Assembly (NCBI RefSeq): GCF_024347055.1 | Contig: NZ_AP024895.1 | Span: forward strand, 2,852,001 to 2,916,000 | Direction: 5' to 3' | Length of the DNA: 64,000 nucleotides | From: Vibrio porteresiae DSM 19223 | Lineage (GTDB): Bacteria; Pseudomonadota; Gammaproteobacteria; Enterobacterales; Vibrionaceae | Part shown: positions 18,810-26,320 of the stretch, in pieces | How positions within the stretch are numbered: position 1 is the first letter of the stretch | Layout: each line of letters starts with the position of its first letter | Position numbers and translations under genes: made by a program | The notes under the pieces: model-generated | Seen by the model: the letters and a program-made list of their open reading frames with translations, nothing else | Database searches by the model: none | Told to the model about the DNA's origin: nothing

Positions 18810-19585
18810 GATTGTGGTGTTTGGGTTGGGTTAGTTTTGGGCTGGCGGTGGAAAAGTGCCGCGCGCCATTCGGGTTTGAGCCATAAAACCAGCGCACAAA
18901 TCAGTACGATAAAACTCACAATTGCCCCAATAAACAAGGTTTCCCAATAGGAGACTTGGCGCTCATCAAGCAAAAATGGTCCCCAATTCACTAAGCGTTG
19001 CTGTTCGTGATATTCCGCCGCAGGCACAAAAATCACACTCAGCTCATCAGGATTATCCGAAAGCCCAGGAATACTGGTGCGTACCAAACGCAAAATTCTC
19101 GGTCGAATCACATCTGGGTCGAGTCCTTGGCGATGCTTAATAAACACCGAGGCCGAGGCAGGTTGAACTGGCTCGCCAGGAGCCACGCGTTCGGGAAGCA
19201 CCACATGCACGCGCGCCACGACCACGCCATCAATCTGAGATATAGTGGACTCAAGTTCTTGAGACAGCGCGTAAATATAACGAGCGCGCTCTTCTAAAGG
19301 AGAAGAGATGACGCCCTCTTTCTTAAACACATCGCCAAGGGTAGAACGTGCTTTTTTCGGAAGCCCCGCCGCATCCAGAATCCGCACTGCTCGTGCCATA
19401 TCGTCTGCATTAACCGAAACCGTAATCCCCTCTTTTGACAACGTTTTTTCCGCTTGAATATGACGATACGCCAATTCTGCGATCACCTCATTGGCATCTT
19501 TTTCACTAAGATTACGGTGTAATTCGACACTCTGCTGGCAGCCAGCCAAAACGAAGACGAACAGGACAATCCACCAGCGACACAT
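18806..19585 (-). CDS. hrcJ: HrcJ, inner-membrane ring lipoprotein (SctJ)
   Basis: A 259-residue YscJ/FliF-family lipoprotein. The signal peptide ends in the lipobox LAGC at residues 13-16, the ring-building motifs follow (SVNADDMARAVRILDAAGLP, VHVVLPER), and a C-terminal membrane anchor lies at about residues 215-235. It forms the inner-membrane ring of the injectisome. The stop overlaps the hrpD start by four bases; hrpB lies 13 bases upstream. Confidence 0.96.
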   Translation of the reverse strand: MCRWWIVLFVFVLAGCQQSVELHRNLSEKDANEVIAELAYRHIQAEKTLSKEGITVSVNADDMARAVRILDAAGLPKKARSTLGDVFKKEGVISSPLEERARYIYALSQELESTISQIDGVVVARVHVVLPERVAPGEPVQPASASVFIKHRQGLDPDVIRPRILRLVRTSIPGLSDNPDELSVIFVPAAEYHEQQRLVNWGPFLLDERQVSYWETLFIGAIVSFIVLICALVLWLKPEWRAALFHRQPKTNPTQTPQS

Positions 19586-19598
19586 GAGCGATTCCTTA

Positions 19599-19979
19599 TT
19601 ACTGCAAATTGGTAAGTTTTTCGATGGCTTGAGTACCTTTACTGATCAACTTAGTCGTCAGCAGGCTCTCCAAATAAAAGGACGATAAGGCTCGGTTAGC
19701 CTGAATAACATCGTGAGGATTACTGGAGTCAGCGGCTCTACGTAGTGCACGGTCGGCGTTATCAGATAACTGTTGTAAATGCTGAGAAGACCCCGACAGC
19801 TGACCCACAATACGTTCCGCCACATTGGCATCAGGTTGGCTAGGCGTCACCTTGAGTTGAGCACTAAACCAGTTCACATCATCAGAACTGGGACCTTGAC
19901 CATCGAGGGACAATTTAGGTGAATTTTCTGGGGTGACACCAGCAGAAGAACGTACCGATTGAATAGCTTCAAATGACAT
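19599..19979 (-). CDS. hrpB: HrpB, inner rod protein (SctI)
   Basis: 126 residues starting MSFEAIQSVRSSAGV. I chose the ATG at 19979 because AGGAG lies eight bases upstream; the open frame extends seven codons further. The C-terminal helix FYLESLLTTKLISKGTQAIEKL is typical of SctI rod proteins, which line the export channel beneath the pilus. It is placed between hrpN and hrcJ in the hrpA operon. Confidence 0.88.
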   Translation of the reverse strand: MSFEAIQSVRSSAGVTPENSPKLSLDGQGPSSDDVNWFSAQLKVTPSQPDANVAERIVGQLSGSSQHLQQLSDNADRALRRAADSSNPHDVIQANRALSSFYLESLLTTKLISKGTQAIEKLTNLQ

Positions 19980-20002
19980 GAGTTTCTCTCCTAGACTCAT
20001 GG

Positions 20003-20031
20003 AAAAGCAGGTTGGATGAGGCCTAACCTGC
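20003..20031 (-). terminator. Terminator or attenuator between hrpN and hrpB
   Basis: On the minus strand GCAGGTT and AACCTGC flank an 11-base loop and are followed by TTTT. Reading through it is needed for hrpB and the genes beyond, so it probably lowers their expression relative to the harpin and pilin. Confidence 0.7.
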
Positions 20032-20047
20032 TCATCCTGTTATGGAT

Positions 20048-21001
20048 TTACTGAGATACTTTATACAGTGCATCACTCATGATGGAGTTACATAACATCA
20101 TGCCATCGGAATCCAATTGTGAATTACCCATGCTTTTGCCATCCATCAGATCTTTAACGTCTTGCATCGCTTGCTTGAATTGGCCAATTTCTTCGCTATT
20201 GAAATCTTTACGTTTTTCAATGCGATTAGCCCAACCACCTTTTGGCGGCTCGCCATAGGTTTCAGGATGCTGATCCATGAATTTGCCAATCTCTTTTGCT
20301 AGATCTTTATCTTCACGACCAAATTTGAATCGTCCATTACGCTCAATGATGTTCAGTCCATCAATCGCGGTGTGACCGACGTGAGCTGCAAAGTCGCTCC
20401 CCATGGAGTAACCAGATTCGCTCGCTGCACTTTGATCTGAACAGCGTTGCTGACCACCACACATAGAAGATGATGATGAACCAAAACCTGCCGCACCAAA
20501 GCCAGAGGATGAGCCAAAGTCATTTTGCTTAAAGCCACCAAGCGAGCTACCAGCGCCCATTGAAGAACCAAAATTAGACGAACCACCAGTCATAATGCCA
20601 GCGTAGGTGCCATCCATGATGCTATTAAACGCATCTTTAATGCCTTGCTTAAACTGGGCAAACTCGTCTGCGTTAAGACCATTGTCTTCTTTCAGTTCGT
20701 TCTTCCAGTGGTCTTTACCACCGAAATCGCCATTTGGACCCGCGTATTTTTCACTCTGCTTGTCCATAAAGCTTGCCACCATCTCCATGACTGGATTGCT
20801 GCCGGTGTTATCGAACGTCGCACCGTTATCGTTCTTCTTAAACAGCATATCGATAAGAAGATCCGCCATGGTATCGGCAAGGCTGCTGCCACTCGATCCG
20901 AAATTGGTCCCGGAAGAGCGGCCACCCATCGAATTGAGTGCACCCATTTGGCCAAAGCCTTGTGAACTACTAATTGAAATCGTTAGCGTTGCATTGATCA
21001 T
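20048..21001 (-). CDS. hrpN: HrpN-type harpin with a duplicated C-terminal module
   Basis: A 317-residue Gly/Ser-rich secreted protein. Two copies of the HrpN C-terminal module are visible: residues about 70-130 (FMDKQSEKYAGP then ADEFAQFKQGIKDAFNSIMDG) and about 235-290 (FMDQHPETYGEPP then EEIGQFKQAMQDVKDLMDG). Harpins usually lack Cys; this one has CGGQQRC between the modules and another Cys near the end. HrpN is secreted by the Hrp system, helps effector translocation and elicits plant responses. Here it is inserted between the pilin gene and hrpB, with AAGGGGA as ribosome-binding site. Confidence 0.88.
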   Translation of the reverse strand: MINATLTISISSSQGFGQMGALNSMGGRSSGTNFGSSGSSLADTMADLLIDMLFKKNDNGATFDNTGSNPVMEMVASFMDKQSEKYAGPNGDFGGKDHWKNELKEDNGLNADEFAQFKQGIKDAFNSIMDGTYAGIMTGGSSNFGSSMGAGSSLGGFKQNDFGSSSGFGAAGFGSSSSSMCGGQQRCSDQSAASESGYSMGSDFAAHVGHTAIDGLNIIERNGRFKFGREDKDLAKEIGKFMDQHPETYGEPPKGGWANRIEKRKDFNSEEIGQFKQAMQDVKDLMDGKSMGNSQLDSDGMMLCNSIMSDALYKVSQ

Positions 21002-21040
21002 AAATTTCCCCTTGAGGAGTTCCGTTTATTCATAATGAAA

Positions 21041-21070
21041 CCAAAATAAATGGCGACACGTGTGTCGCCA
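21041..21070 (-). terminator. Terminator or attenuator after hrpA
   Basis: TGGCGACA and TGTCGCCA (21051-21070) with a four-base loop, followed on the minus strand by TTTATTTT. It would let the pilin be made in excess over the downstream operon. Confidence 0.82.
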
Positions 21071-21089
21071 TAGAGCCAATCCAACGGGA

Positions 21090-21311
21090 TTAGTAGTTGA
21101 TAGCTTTACCACTTTGGGTTGCAGCGTTGTTGGCTTTGTTTGCCGAGTCAACGTAGCCGTTCATGATGCTGTTTACTGTGTCCGCTTGCATTTTTTGTGA
21201 TTGCGCTTGAGCGTTCATCATGGTTGTTTGCGCTGAAGTTTGATCCAACATTGCTAATGCTGATTGAGAAGCTGCTAGACCTGCACCACCCATTCCACTT
21301 AATAAACTCAT
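21090..21311 (-). CDS. hrpA: HrpA, Hrp pilus subunit
   Basis: 73 residues, Ala/Ser/Gln-rich, no Cys, with a C-terminal amphipathic region NSIMNGYVDSANKANNAATQ typical of enterobacterial-type Hrp pilins. HrpA polymerises into the long pilus through which harpins and effectors leave the cell. It is first in its operon, 117 bases after a hrp box (21456-21429), and is followed by an attenuator. A related second gene lies divergently at 21737. Confidence 0.88.
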   Translation of the reverse strand: MSLLSGMGGAGLAASQSALAMLDQTSAQTTMMNAQAQSQKMQADTVNSIMNGYVDSANKANNAATQSGKAINY

Positions 21312-21428
21312 GGTATATTCCTTATATATTCGCTAATGACACTCTAAGGCTTGGCAACTATTTGTTTTTCAATGCAATAGAGCTTAAGAGTTTGTTTATA
21401 AGACATACCCGATGCATGTCTCGCAAAT

Positions 21429-21456
21429 TAAGTGGAGCGCGATGCAAGCCAGTTCC
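21429..21456 (-). promoter_or_regulatory. hrp box for the hrpA operon
   Basis: Minus strand GGAACT, 15 bases, CCACTTA: a full consensus match, 117 bases before hrpA. Confidence 0.88.
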
Positions 21457-21611
21457 GACCGTTTTTAAAAAATTTCCAATTTTCTAAAAAGAACATCGCC
21501 TAGATGAGGCGCAGTAATTCATAACCCTCTAATTAATAAGTCGTTAATTCACCACTAATCCATCAAGCCACCATCAACATTTTGAGCACTCAGCCCCCTC
21601 CAACAATCATG

Positions 21612-21639
21612 GGAACCAAAACAGAAAAGTAACCACTCA
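21612..21639 (+). promoter_or_regulatory. hrp box for the second pilin-like gene
   Basis: GGAACC, 15 bases, CCACTCA: the only box in the window with the classical GGAACC -35 element, 97 bases before the start codon. Confidence 0.9.
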
Positions 21640-21736
21640 AGAGATGCTTTAGTGTTCGGTGATTAAATAAAGCTAAGAGGCTAATCAATATCGAAGACAA
21701 AAAGCATCGAACTAAAAAGTAGCAAGGAGATGGGGA

Positions 21737-22069
21737 ATGGCGTTTGCAATCACATGTCGGACATACCCGCTGTTCGAACACAACATCAATAGTCAGCCAC
21801 TACAGTCAAAACCAAACACTAGCGCTTCTGTTACTAATGAGAGACTGGTGAATGATGTGGAAAAGCGAGCCCAAGAAGTTCAACGCCAAAATCAACAAGC
21901 CTTACTCATGACGGACAGAGACATAGCGAAAACTGTGTTACAACAATCTCTAGGGCAAGCGAGTAAGATGTATGTCGATACCACTAACGCCATCACCAAC
22001 GGGTATCTGGATTCAGCCAATAAGGCGAATAATGCCAATACTCAAACGGGTAAGGGTATCACCTTCTAA
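21737..22069 (+). CDS. Second HrpA-like pilin with an N-terminal extension
   Basis: A 110-residue protein whose last 35 residues (for example NAITNGYLDSANKANNANTQ) closely follow the HrpA C-terminus (NSIMNGYVDSANKANNAATQ). The first 70 residues are unrelated to HrpA and charged. AAGGAG lies eight bases before the ATG, a hrp box with the classical GGAACC stands upstream and a terminator follows, so it is a complete HrpL-driven single-gene unit. It could be a minor or tip pilin, an alternative pilin, or a competitor that caps the pilus; the sequence does not decide. Confidence 0.8.
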   Translation: MAFAITCRTYPLFEHNINSQPLQSKPNTSASVTNERLVNDVEKRAQEVQRQNQQALLMTDRDIAKTVLQQSLGQASKMYVDTTNAITNGYLDSANKANNANTQTGKGITF

Positions 22070-22084
22070 CCTATTGATTTTTCA

Positions 22085-22109
22085 AGCCCGAAAAAATCGG
22101 GCTATTTTC
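22085..22109 (+). terminator. Terminator after the second pilin-like gene
   Basis: AGCCCGA and TCGGGCT (22085-22103) with a five-A loop, then ATTTTCC. It separates the pilin gene from hrpX. Confidence 0.85.
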
Positions 22110-22216
22110 CTGCCTCATTTTCCAGCATGCTGACGGTATAATGTTTGAGTCACAGACAAACATTAATGAATTAGTTAATAATAAATTCAATAACTTATAT
22201 TGTTTATTTGGGTATT

Positions 22217-24106
22217 ATGGATAGATTAACTCCCGATTTTTTCCACCAATCTGAAGTCGAAGTTTTACGTCAAGAAAATGCATTACTGAAAACCCTGATT
22301 GAAGAAACCTACGATCCTGCGATCGTGGTGATAGACCCTGACCACGATTTTCATTTCACCTTCGTTAACCAAGCGACCTGCCGACTGTTTCAGCTCAGTA
22401 AAACCCAGCTCTATCAACGCCAACCCTGGCACTTTAACCCTGAATATGATCGAGCCAAGTTATTGAAAATGAATCAGGAACTGCGCGAGCAAAAAAGCAT
22501 TAGCTATGAAATCCACTACCATCCGGATAATGCACCGCCCCGTCTGTTGCACATTGTCGCCAACGATTTTGTTTACCAAGAAACCCACAAGATCATCGCC
22601 TACTTACGGGATATTACCGATGAAAAACAGGCGCAGCAGGAGCATCGCGATCGCGAGTTAAGCTCGCAAACCCAGTTAATCGAACGGGAATATCAAAAGG
22701 TGTTTGCTCATATGGATGACAACATCATGTTGCTTGACGTAACTGAAGATCAACAATTGCGCATCGCTGACCTCAATCAATCAGCCAAACAAAGCTTGGG
22801 AGAAAGTGCCAACAGCTGTATCGGTACTTATCTCGAATCGGTGATGCCAATCCAAAATCTTGACCAGCTAGAGTCAATTAAATATCAGAGCCTAAGCAGT
22901 CGCAGTACCACCCATTTGGAGAACATTTTTTGTTATCGCGATAGTCACTACTACGACATCACCATGACCCCACTGCTCGATAGCCTCGGTGAAGTGAAAC
23001 GCATGGTGTTTGTGAAACGCGAAGTGACCGATAAAATTTTGCGGGAAGAAGAACGCCGCCAACGTGCACAAGAGTTTCAAATGTTGGTAGAAAACTCGAC
23101 AGACACCATAGTCAGGCACGATTTAACCGGCAGGCGCATTTATGTGAACCCGACATTTCGCCGTCTCTATGGGCACTATTCTGCGCAGGAACTGGCAGCT
23201 CCACCCCATACTTTCCCCGGCGGAATCGAAGGGTTACAGTATCAAGAGCACATTCAAACCGTGATATGTACGGGAAAACCTTTGGAGTTTGAGTTCCATA
23301 CCATAGTGAGCGTCACAAAACGCTGCGCACTGATCAGCTTGGTACCGGAGAAAGACTCTTCGGGCAATATCACTCATATTCTCGCCATTGGGCGAGATAT
23401 CACCTTACTCAAACAATATCGCCAAGAACAAGAATTGGCTCAGCAGCAACTGCGCCGTTTGGCAGCCTACAACGATAAGGTTCGCGAAAATGAACGTAAG
23501 TACATCGCACGCGAAGTGCATGATGAACTGGGTCAGCGCCTAACCGCATTGAAATTTGGCTTACAAAGCCTGGCGGTTCAACTGGGTGAACACGCTCCCA
23601 TCGCCCCCACCTTAGGTCAAATTCATACCCACTTAAATGAAACCATTACCTTTGCTCGTAACCTTGTTTCTCGGCTGCGTCCTGGTGCATTAGATATGGG
23701 CATGGTGGCGGCATTAGAGTGGTTGGTGGAGGATTATCGCCATCGCAACCCTAAGTGTCATTACCAGTTACGACCATCGCAGCCCGATTTGACGCTGGAT
23801 GAGGACATCGCGATAGCATTGTTTCGTTTAGTGCAAGAGTCGCTCAATAATGCGCTCAAACACTCCAACGCAACCCAAGTGGTTATCGTGCTTGATGTTT
23901 TATCCGATCAACTGTTCCTCACTGTGCGAGATAACGGTTGTGGTTTTGATCCAAGCCAAACCCATCATCACGCTTCATTTGGTCTTATCGGCATGCGCGA
24001 AAGAGTGCTCGCCATGCAAGCAAAATTTACTTTAGAGAGTGCATTAGGGGAAGGAACCCAAATTGAAATCCGCATTCCATTGACACCACAGGAGGTAGAG
24101 TTATGA
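22217..24106 (+). CDS. hrpX: HrpX, soluble PAS-domain sensor histidine kinase
   Basis: About 629 residues from the ATG at 22217 (a TTG nine bases upstream is open but less likely). No membrane segment is seen, so sensing is cytoplasmic. Several PAS domains (about 30-140, 150-270, 285-400) precede a HisKA_3 domain with EVHDELGQRL (His 435) and a GHKL ATPase domain with ESLNNALKH and DNGCGFD. HrpX partners HrpY in enterobacterial-type hrp systems, where the pair starts the activation cascade. The stop overlaps hrpY by four bases. No hrp box precedes it. Confidence 0.93.
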   Translation: MDRLTPDFFHQSEVEVLRQENALLKTLIEETYDPAIVVIDPDHDFHFTFVNQATCRLFQLSKTQLYQRQPWHFNPEYDRAKLLKMNQELREQKSISYEIHYHPDNAPPRLLHIVANDFVYQETHKIIAYLRDITDEKQAQQEHRDRELSSQTQLIEREYQKVFAHMDDNIMLLDVTEDQQLRIADLNQSAKQSLGESANSCIGTYLESVMPIQNLDQLESIKYQSLSSRSTTHLENIFCYRDSHYYDITMTPLLDSLGEVKRMVFVKREVTDKILREEERRQRAQEFQMLVENSTDTIVRHDLTGRRIYVNPTFRRLYGHYSAQELAAPPHTFPGGIEGLQYQEHIQTVICTGKPLEFEFHTIVSVTKRCALISLVPEKDSSGNITHILAIGRDITLLKQYRQEQELAQQQLRRLAAYNDKVRENERKYIAREVHDELGQRLTALKFGLQSLAVQLGEHAPIAPTLGQIHTHLNETITFARNLVSRLRPGALDMGMVAALEWLVEDYRHRNPKCHYQLRPSQPDLTLDEDIAIALFRLVQESLNNALKHSNATQVVIVLDVLSDQLFLTVRDNGCGFDPSQTHHHASFGLIGMRERVLAMQAKFTLESALGEGTQIEIRIPLTPQEVEL

Positions 24107-24747
24107 GTGTGAATTTGTTGATTGTGGATGACCACTTAATCGTTCGAGAAGGCCTTAAGCAGCTGCTCTCTCTTTACTCGGATTTTCATATTCTCAGTGA
24201 AGCCAGCAATGGCAACGATCTGCTTGAGCAGTTGCAAGTGAAACCACAACAGCCTGATTTAATTACGCTCGATATTCTTATGCCGGGGCTCAGCGGCACC
24301 GCATTAATTGAGCGGCTGCGTGATGATTATCCTCATATCCCTGTGCTGATTTTAAGTATGCACAACGAAACACAAATTATTCGCCGTGCCTTACTGGCGG
24401 GAGCCAAAGGCTATCTCACCAAAGATTGTGATGCACAAACTTTAGTCGAGGCAATTCGTCGTATCGCGGATGGCGGTCGCTACTTGGAGTGTGAAATTGC
24501 AGAAAAGTTAGCCTTTGAACCGGCAGAAAGGCTGGCTAATGAAGAGAAGCATCAGTCGCTTTCAAAGCGTGAATTCCACGTATTTTGTCTCTTAGCTAAG
24601 GGATTAACTGTCAACGACATTGCAGAACAGCTGCATATCAGCAACAAAACCGTGAGTACTCATAAGTTTCGTCTCATGCAGAAAATGGATCTGACCAGTA
24701 ACAGCGAAATTGTCCGTTATGCATTATCCCATAACCTGATTCAGTAA
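24103..24747 (+). CDS. hrpY: HrpY, NarL/FixJ-family response regulator
   Basis: A 214-residue regulator with a receiver domain (acidic pair DD at 9-10, phosphoacceptor Asp 57 in TLDILMPG, Lys in YLTKD) and a C-terminal LuxR-type helix-turn-helix (LTVNDIAEQLHISNKTVSTH). In Pantoea and Erwinia HrpY activates hrpS, which then drives hrpL through sigma-54. No hrpS is present in this window, so HrpY may act directly on hrpL here. It is translationally coupled to hrpX. Confidence 0.93.
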   Translation: MSVNLLIVDDHLIVREGLKQLLSLYSDFHILSEASNGNDLLEQLQVKPQQPDLITLDILMPGLSGTALIERLRDDYPHIPVLILSMHNETQIIRRALLAGAKGYLTKDCDAQTLVEAIRRIADGGRYLECEIAEKLAFEPAERLANEEKHQSLSKREFHVFCLLAKGLTVNDIAEQLHISNKTVSTHKFRLMQKMDLTSNSEIVRYALSHNLIQ

Positions 24748-24758
24748 CCTCCATCCAT

Positions 24759-24786
24759 GGAACTCGCTGAGAAATTTGACCACATA
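24759..24786 (+). promoter_or_regulatory. hrp box for the HrpZ-like harpin gene
   Basis: GGAACT, 15 bases, CCACATA: full consensus match, 12 bases past the hrpY stop and 114 bases before the harpin start. Confidence 0.88.
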
Positions 24787-24900
24787 AACAACGGAGAACG
24801 ACACCCTTGCACTTTTGCGTAGGGCATCGCCAACCACCGAATGCCACCAGCGAAGCAAGCTTGGTGGCACAGTCAAATCTTAGAGATAGGAACATAACGG

Positions 24901-25773
24901 ATGATGTCGTTAACAATTCAAACCGGTTCAGCCGGCGGAATGAGTGGCCTGGGCGGTCTAGGCGATATGGGTTCATCAAATTCACTCTCTGGCTCCAATT
25001 CCCTTGGGCTGAGTGGACAAGATTCAGGTTTACAGGGCTCACAAAGTGGTCAAAGCAATCCACTTGAGCAACTGGTCGGCATGATGGTGAAAGCCCTACT
25101 GAAAATGGCGCAAGGTGGCGAAAGTGGCACCACAGGCCAAGACCAAAGCACTGGTTCGAGCCAAAGTGGCCAAGGTTCTGATTTAGGTGACATGCTCAAG
25201 CAACTGCTTGAGCAAATGACGCAAGGAACCCAAGGTAGCAACGGTGCTTCTTCAGACCAAGGTGGCGACGGTAATAGCTCTGGCGCCCAAGGCCAGATGA
25301 ACATGGAAGATATGATGAAACTGCTCATGATGATGATGAAACTCATGATGAACGGTTCAGATTCTAGCAGCTCAGACAGTGGCACTGGTGCCGTAGGTGG
25401 TACAAGTGGTGCTGGCGGCACGGGCAGCTCAAGTGGCCTTGGTGGCACTAGCGGTTTAGAGGGTTCTGATTCAAGCGGCGGCGATTTCTCCATGCAAGAC
25501 TTGGGTAAAAGCCTAGTCGATTTGGGTAATAGCTTAATGCAAGGCTCTAGCCAAAGTGCCCTAAACAATACCATCTCTCCCACCCAAGATGGTGGTGGTC
25601 AAATCGGTGACATGTTCAAAGATGTCCTCAAGATGGTGGCCAAAATGATGGACAACAACAGTGGTTCATTTGGTCAATCAGGATTAGGACTCGGTGCTGC
25701 GATGGGTGGTATGAGCGGTATGGGCGGCCAAAGTGGCTCTCCTGCGGTTTCCCTTTCTATCGGCATGAACTGA
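24901..25773 (+). CDS. HrpZ-like harpin (Gly/Ser/Gln/Met-rich secreted protein)
   Basis: 290 residues, very rich in Gly, Ser, Gln and Met, heat-stable type composition with no Cys. Amphipathic helices (LEQLVGMMVKALLKMAQ at about 54-70, MEDMMKLLMMMMKLMMN at about 135-151, MFKDVLKMVAKMMDN near 240) are separated by disordered linkers, the pattern of harpins such as HrpZ that oligomerise in membranes. It is distinct from the HrpN homologue. It has its own hrp box and terminator, with two adjacent ATG codons at the start. I do not assign a gene symbol because harpins diverge too much for naming by eye. Confidence 0.85.
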   Translation: MMSLTIQTGSAGGMSGLGGLGDMGSSNSLSGSNSLGLSGQDSGLQGSQSGQSNPLEQLVGMMVKALLKMAQGGESGTTGQDQSTGSSQSGQGSDLGDMLKQLLEQMTQGTQGSNGASSDQGGDGNSSGAQGQMNMEDMMKLLMMMMKLMMNGSDSSSSDSGTGAVGGTSGAGGTGSSSGLGGTSGLEGSDSSGGDFSMQDLGKSLVDLGNSLMQGSSQSALNNTISPTQDGGGQIGDMFKDVLKMVAKMMDNNSGSFGQSGLGLGAAMGGMSGMGGQSGSPAVSLSIGMN

Positions 25774-25785
25774 TTGAGTAAGCAG

Positions 25786-25810
25786 GCTCTGGATTCCAGA
25801 GCTTGTTTTT
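25786..25810 (+). terminator. Terminator after the HrpZ-like harpin gene
   Basis: GCTCTGG and CCAGAGC (25786-25802) with loop ATT, followed by TTGTTTTT. Confidence 0.87.
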
Positions 25811-25830
25811 CGTGTTAAACAGGATCGATT

Positions 25831-26154
25831 ATGACGCTATCAACCTCTACTTATCCACAAACATGGCTAGAACTGATTGAAAAAGGTGACGGTTACCTTA
25901 ATCCAGAGCAGCGTAAAGCCTTCGAACAAGCCATTGCTTTGGTCATGGAGCGACTCACCATCACTTTAGGTCGCCATTCGACGCCCGCAGAGCAAAACGA
26001 ACCCTTTGATTTTTCAACTTATATAGAACGTTTAGAAGATCGCTTCCTCGCCGATGCTGAGCAAGAATCTGAGCTTCAACAAGATGCTGCACTCACCGCA
26101 GCGCGCGTGGTTTCGCATATTGCGCAATTGATTCAATCTCATACTCCACGCTAA
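25831..26154 (+). CDS. Small acidic protein of unknown function, harpin-linked
   Basis: 107 residues, soluble, helical and acidic, with no recognised motif (starts MTLSTSTYPQTWLELIEKG). It lies 57 bases downstream of the harpin gene and past its terminator, and 166 bases before hrpJ, in an interval where nothing is expected in the canonical cluster. Size and charge would suit a secretion chaperone or an anti-regulator, but this is only a guess from context. No ribosome-binding site stronger than AGGAT is seen. Confidence 0.65.
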   Translation: MTLSTSTYPQTWLELIEKGDGYLNPEQRKAFEQAIALVMERLTITLGRHSTPAEQNEPFDFSTYIERLEDRFLADAEQESELQQDAALTAARVVSHIAQLIQSHTPR

Positions 26155-26164
26155 GCATTCAAGT

Positions 26165-26186
26165 CCCTGCCCACCGAGCGGCAGGG
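26165..26186 (+). terminator. Possible hairpin terminator without T run
   Basis: CCCTGCC and GGCAGGG pair around an eight-base loop, but no T tract follows. It lies between the unknown acidic protein and the hrpJ promoter. Confidence 0.4.
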
Positions 26187-26204
26187 CTAATCTCCTTCCC
26201 GACT

Positions 26205-26233
26205 GGAACTTTTCCTTCCTCTTGTTCCACCCA
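26205..26233 (+). promoter_or_regulatory. hrp box for the hrpJ operon
   Basis: GGAACT, 16 bases, CCACCCA: full match, 87 bases before the hrpJ ATG. It overlaps the longer open frame starting at 26222 and so rules that start out. Confidence 0.88.
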
Positions 26234-26320
26234 AAGAAAAACCTTGTGGAGCCGTGGTTGATTTCACTATCCCACCCACATTTATCGCCAAACGCAATCA
26301 GTATCCGGAGCCTAAATACA

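Larger units (their letters stand above)
21312..21736. other. Divergent control region between the two pilin-like genes
   Basis: This 425-bp AT-rich stretch has no coding region I can support. It holds two hrp boxes facing outward (21429-21456 on minus, 21612-21639 on plus), long leaders of about 117 and 97 bases, and ribosome-binding sites for both genes. Confidence 0.8.

Noticed and set aside
25050..25583. 177-codon minus-strand frame opposite the harpin gene
   Set aside because: It is a shadow of the Gly/Ser-rich harpin coding sequence, giving Pro/Leu/Ser-rich nonsense without a start signal.
24960..25770. CRISPR-like short repeats in the harpin gene
   Set aside because: The repetitive DNA reflects Gly/Ser codons; there are no regular repeats with unique spacers.
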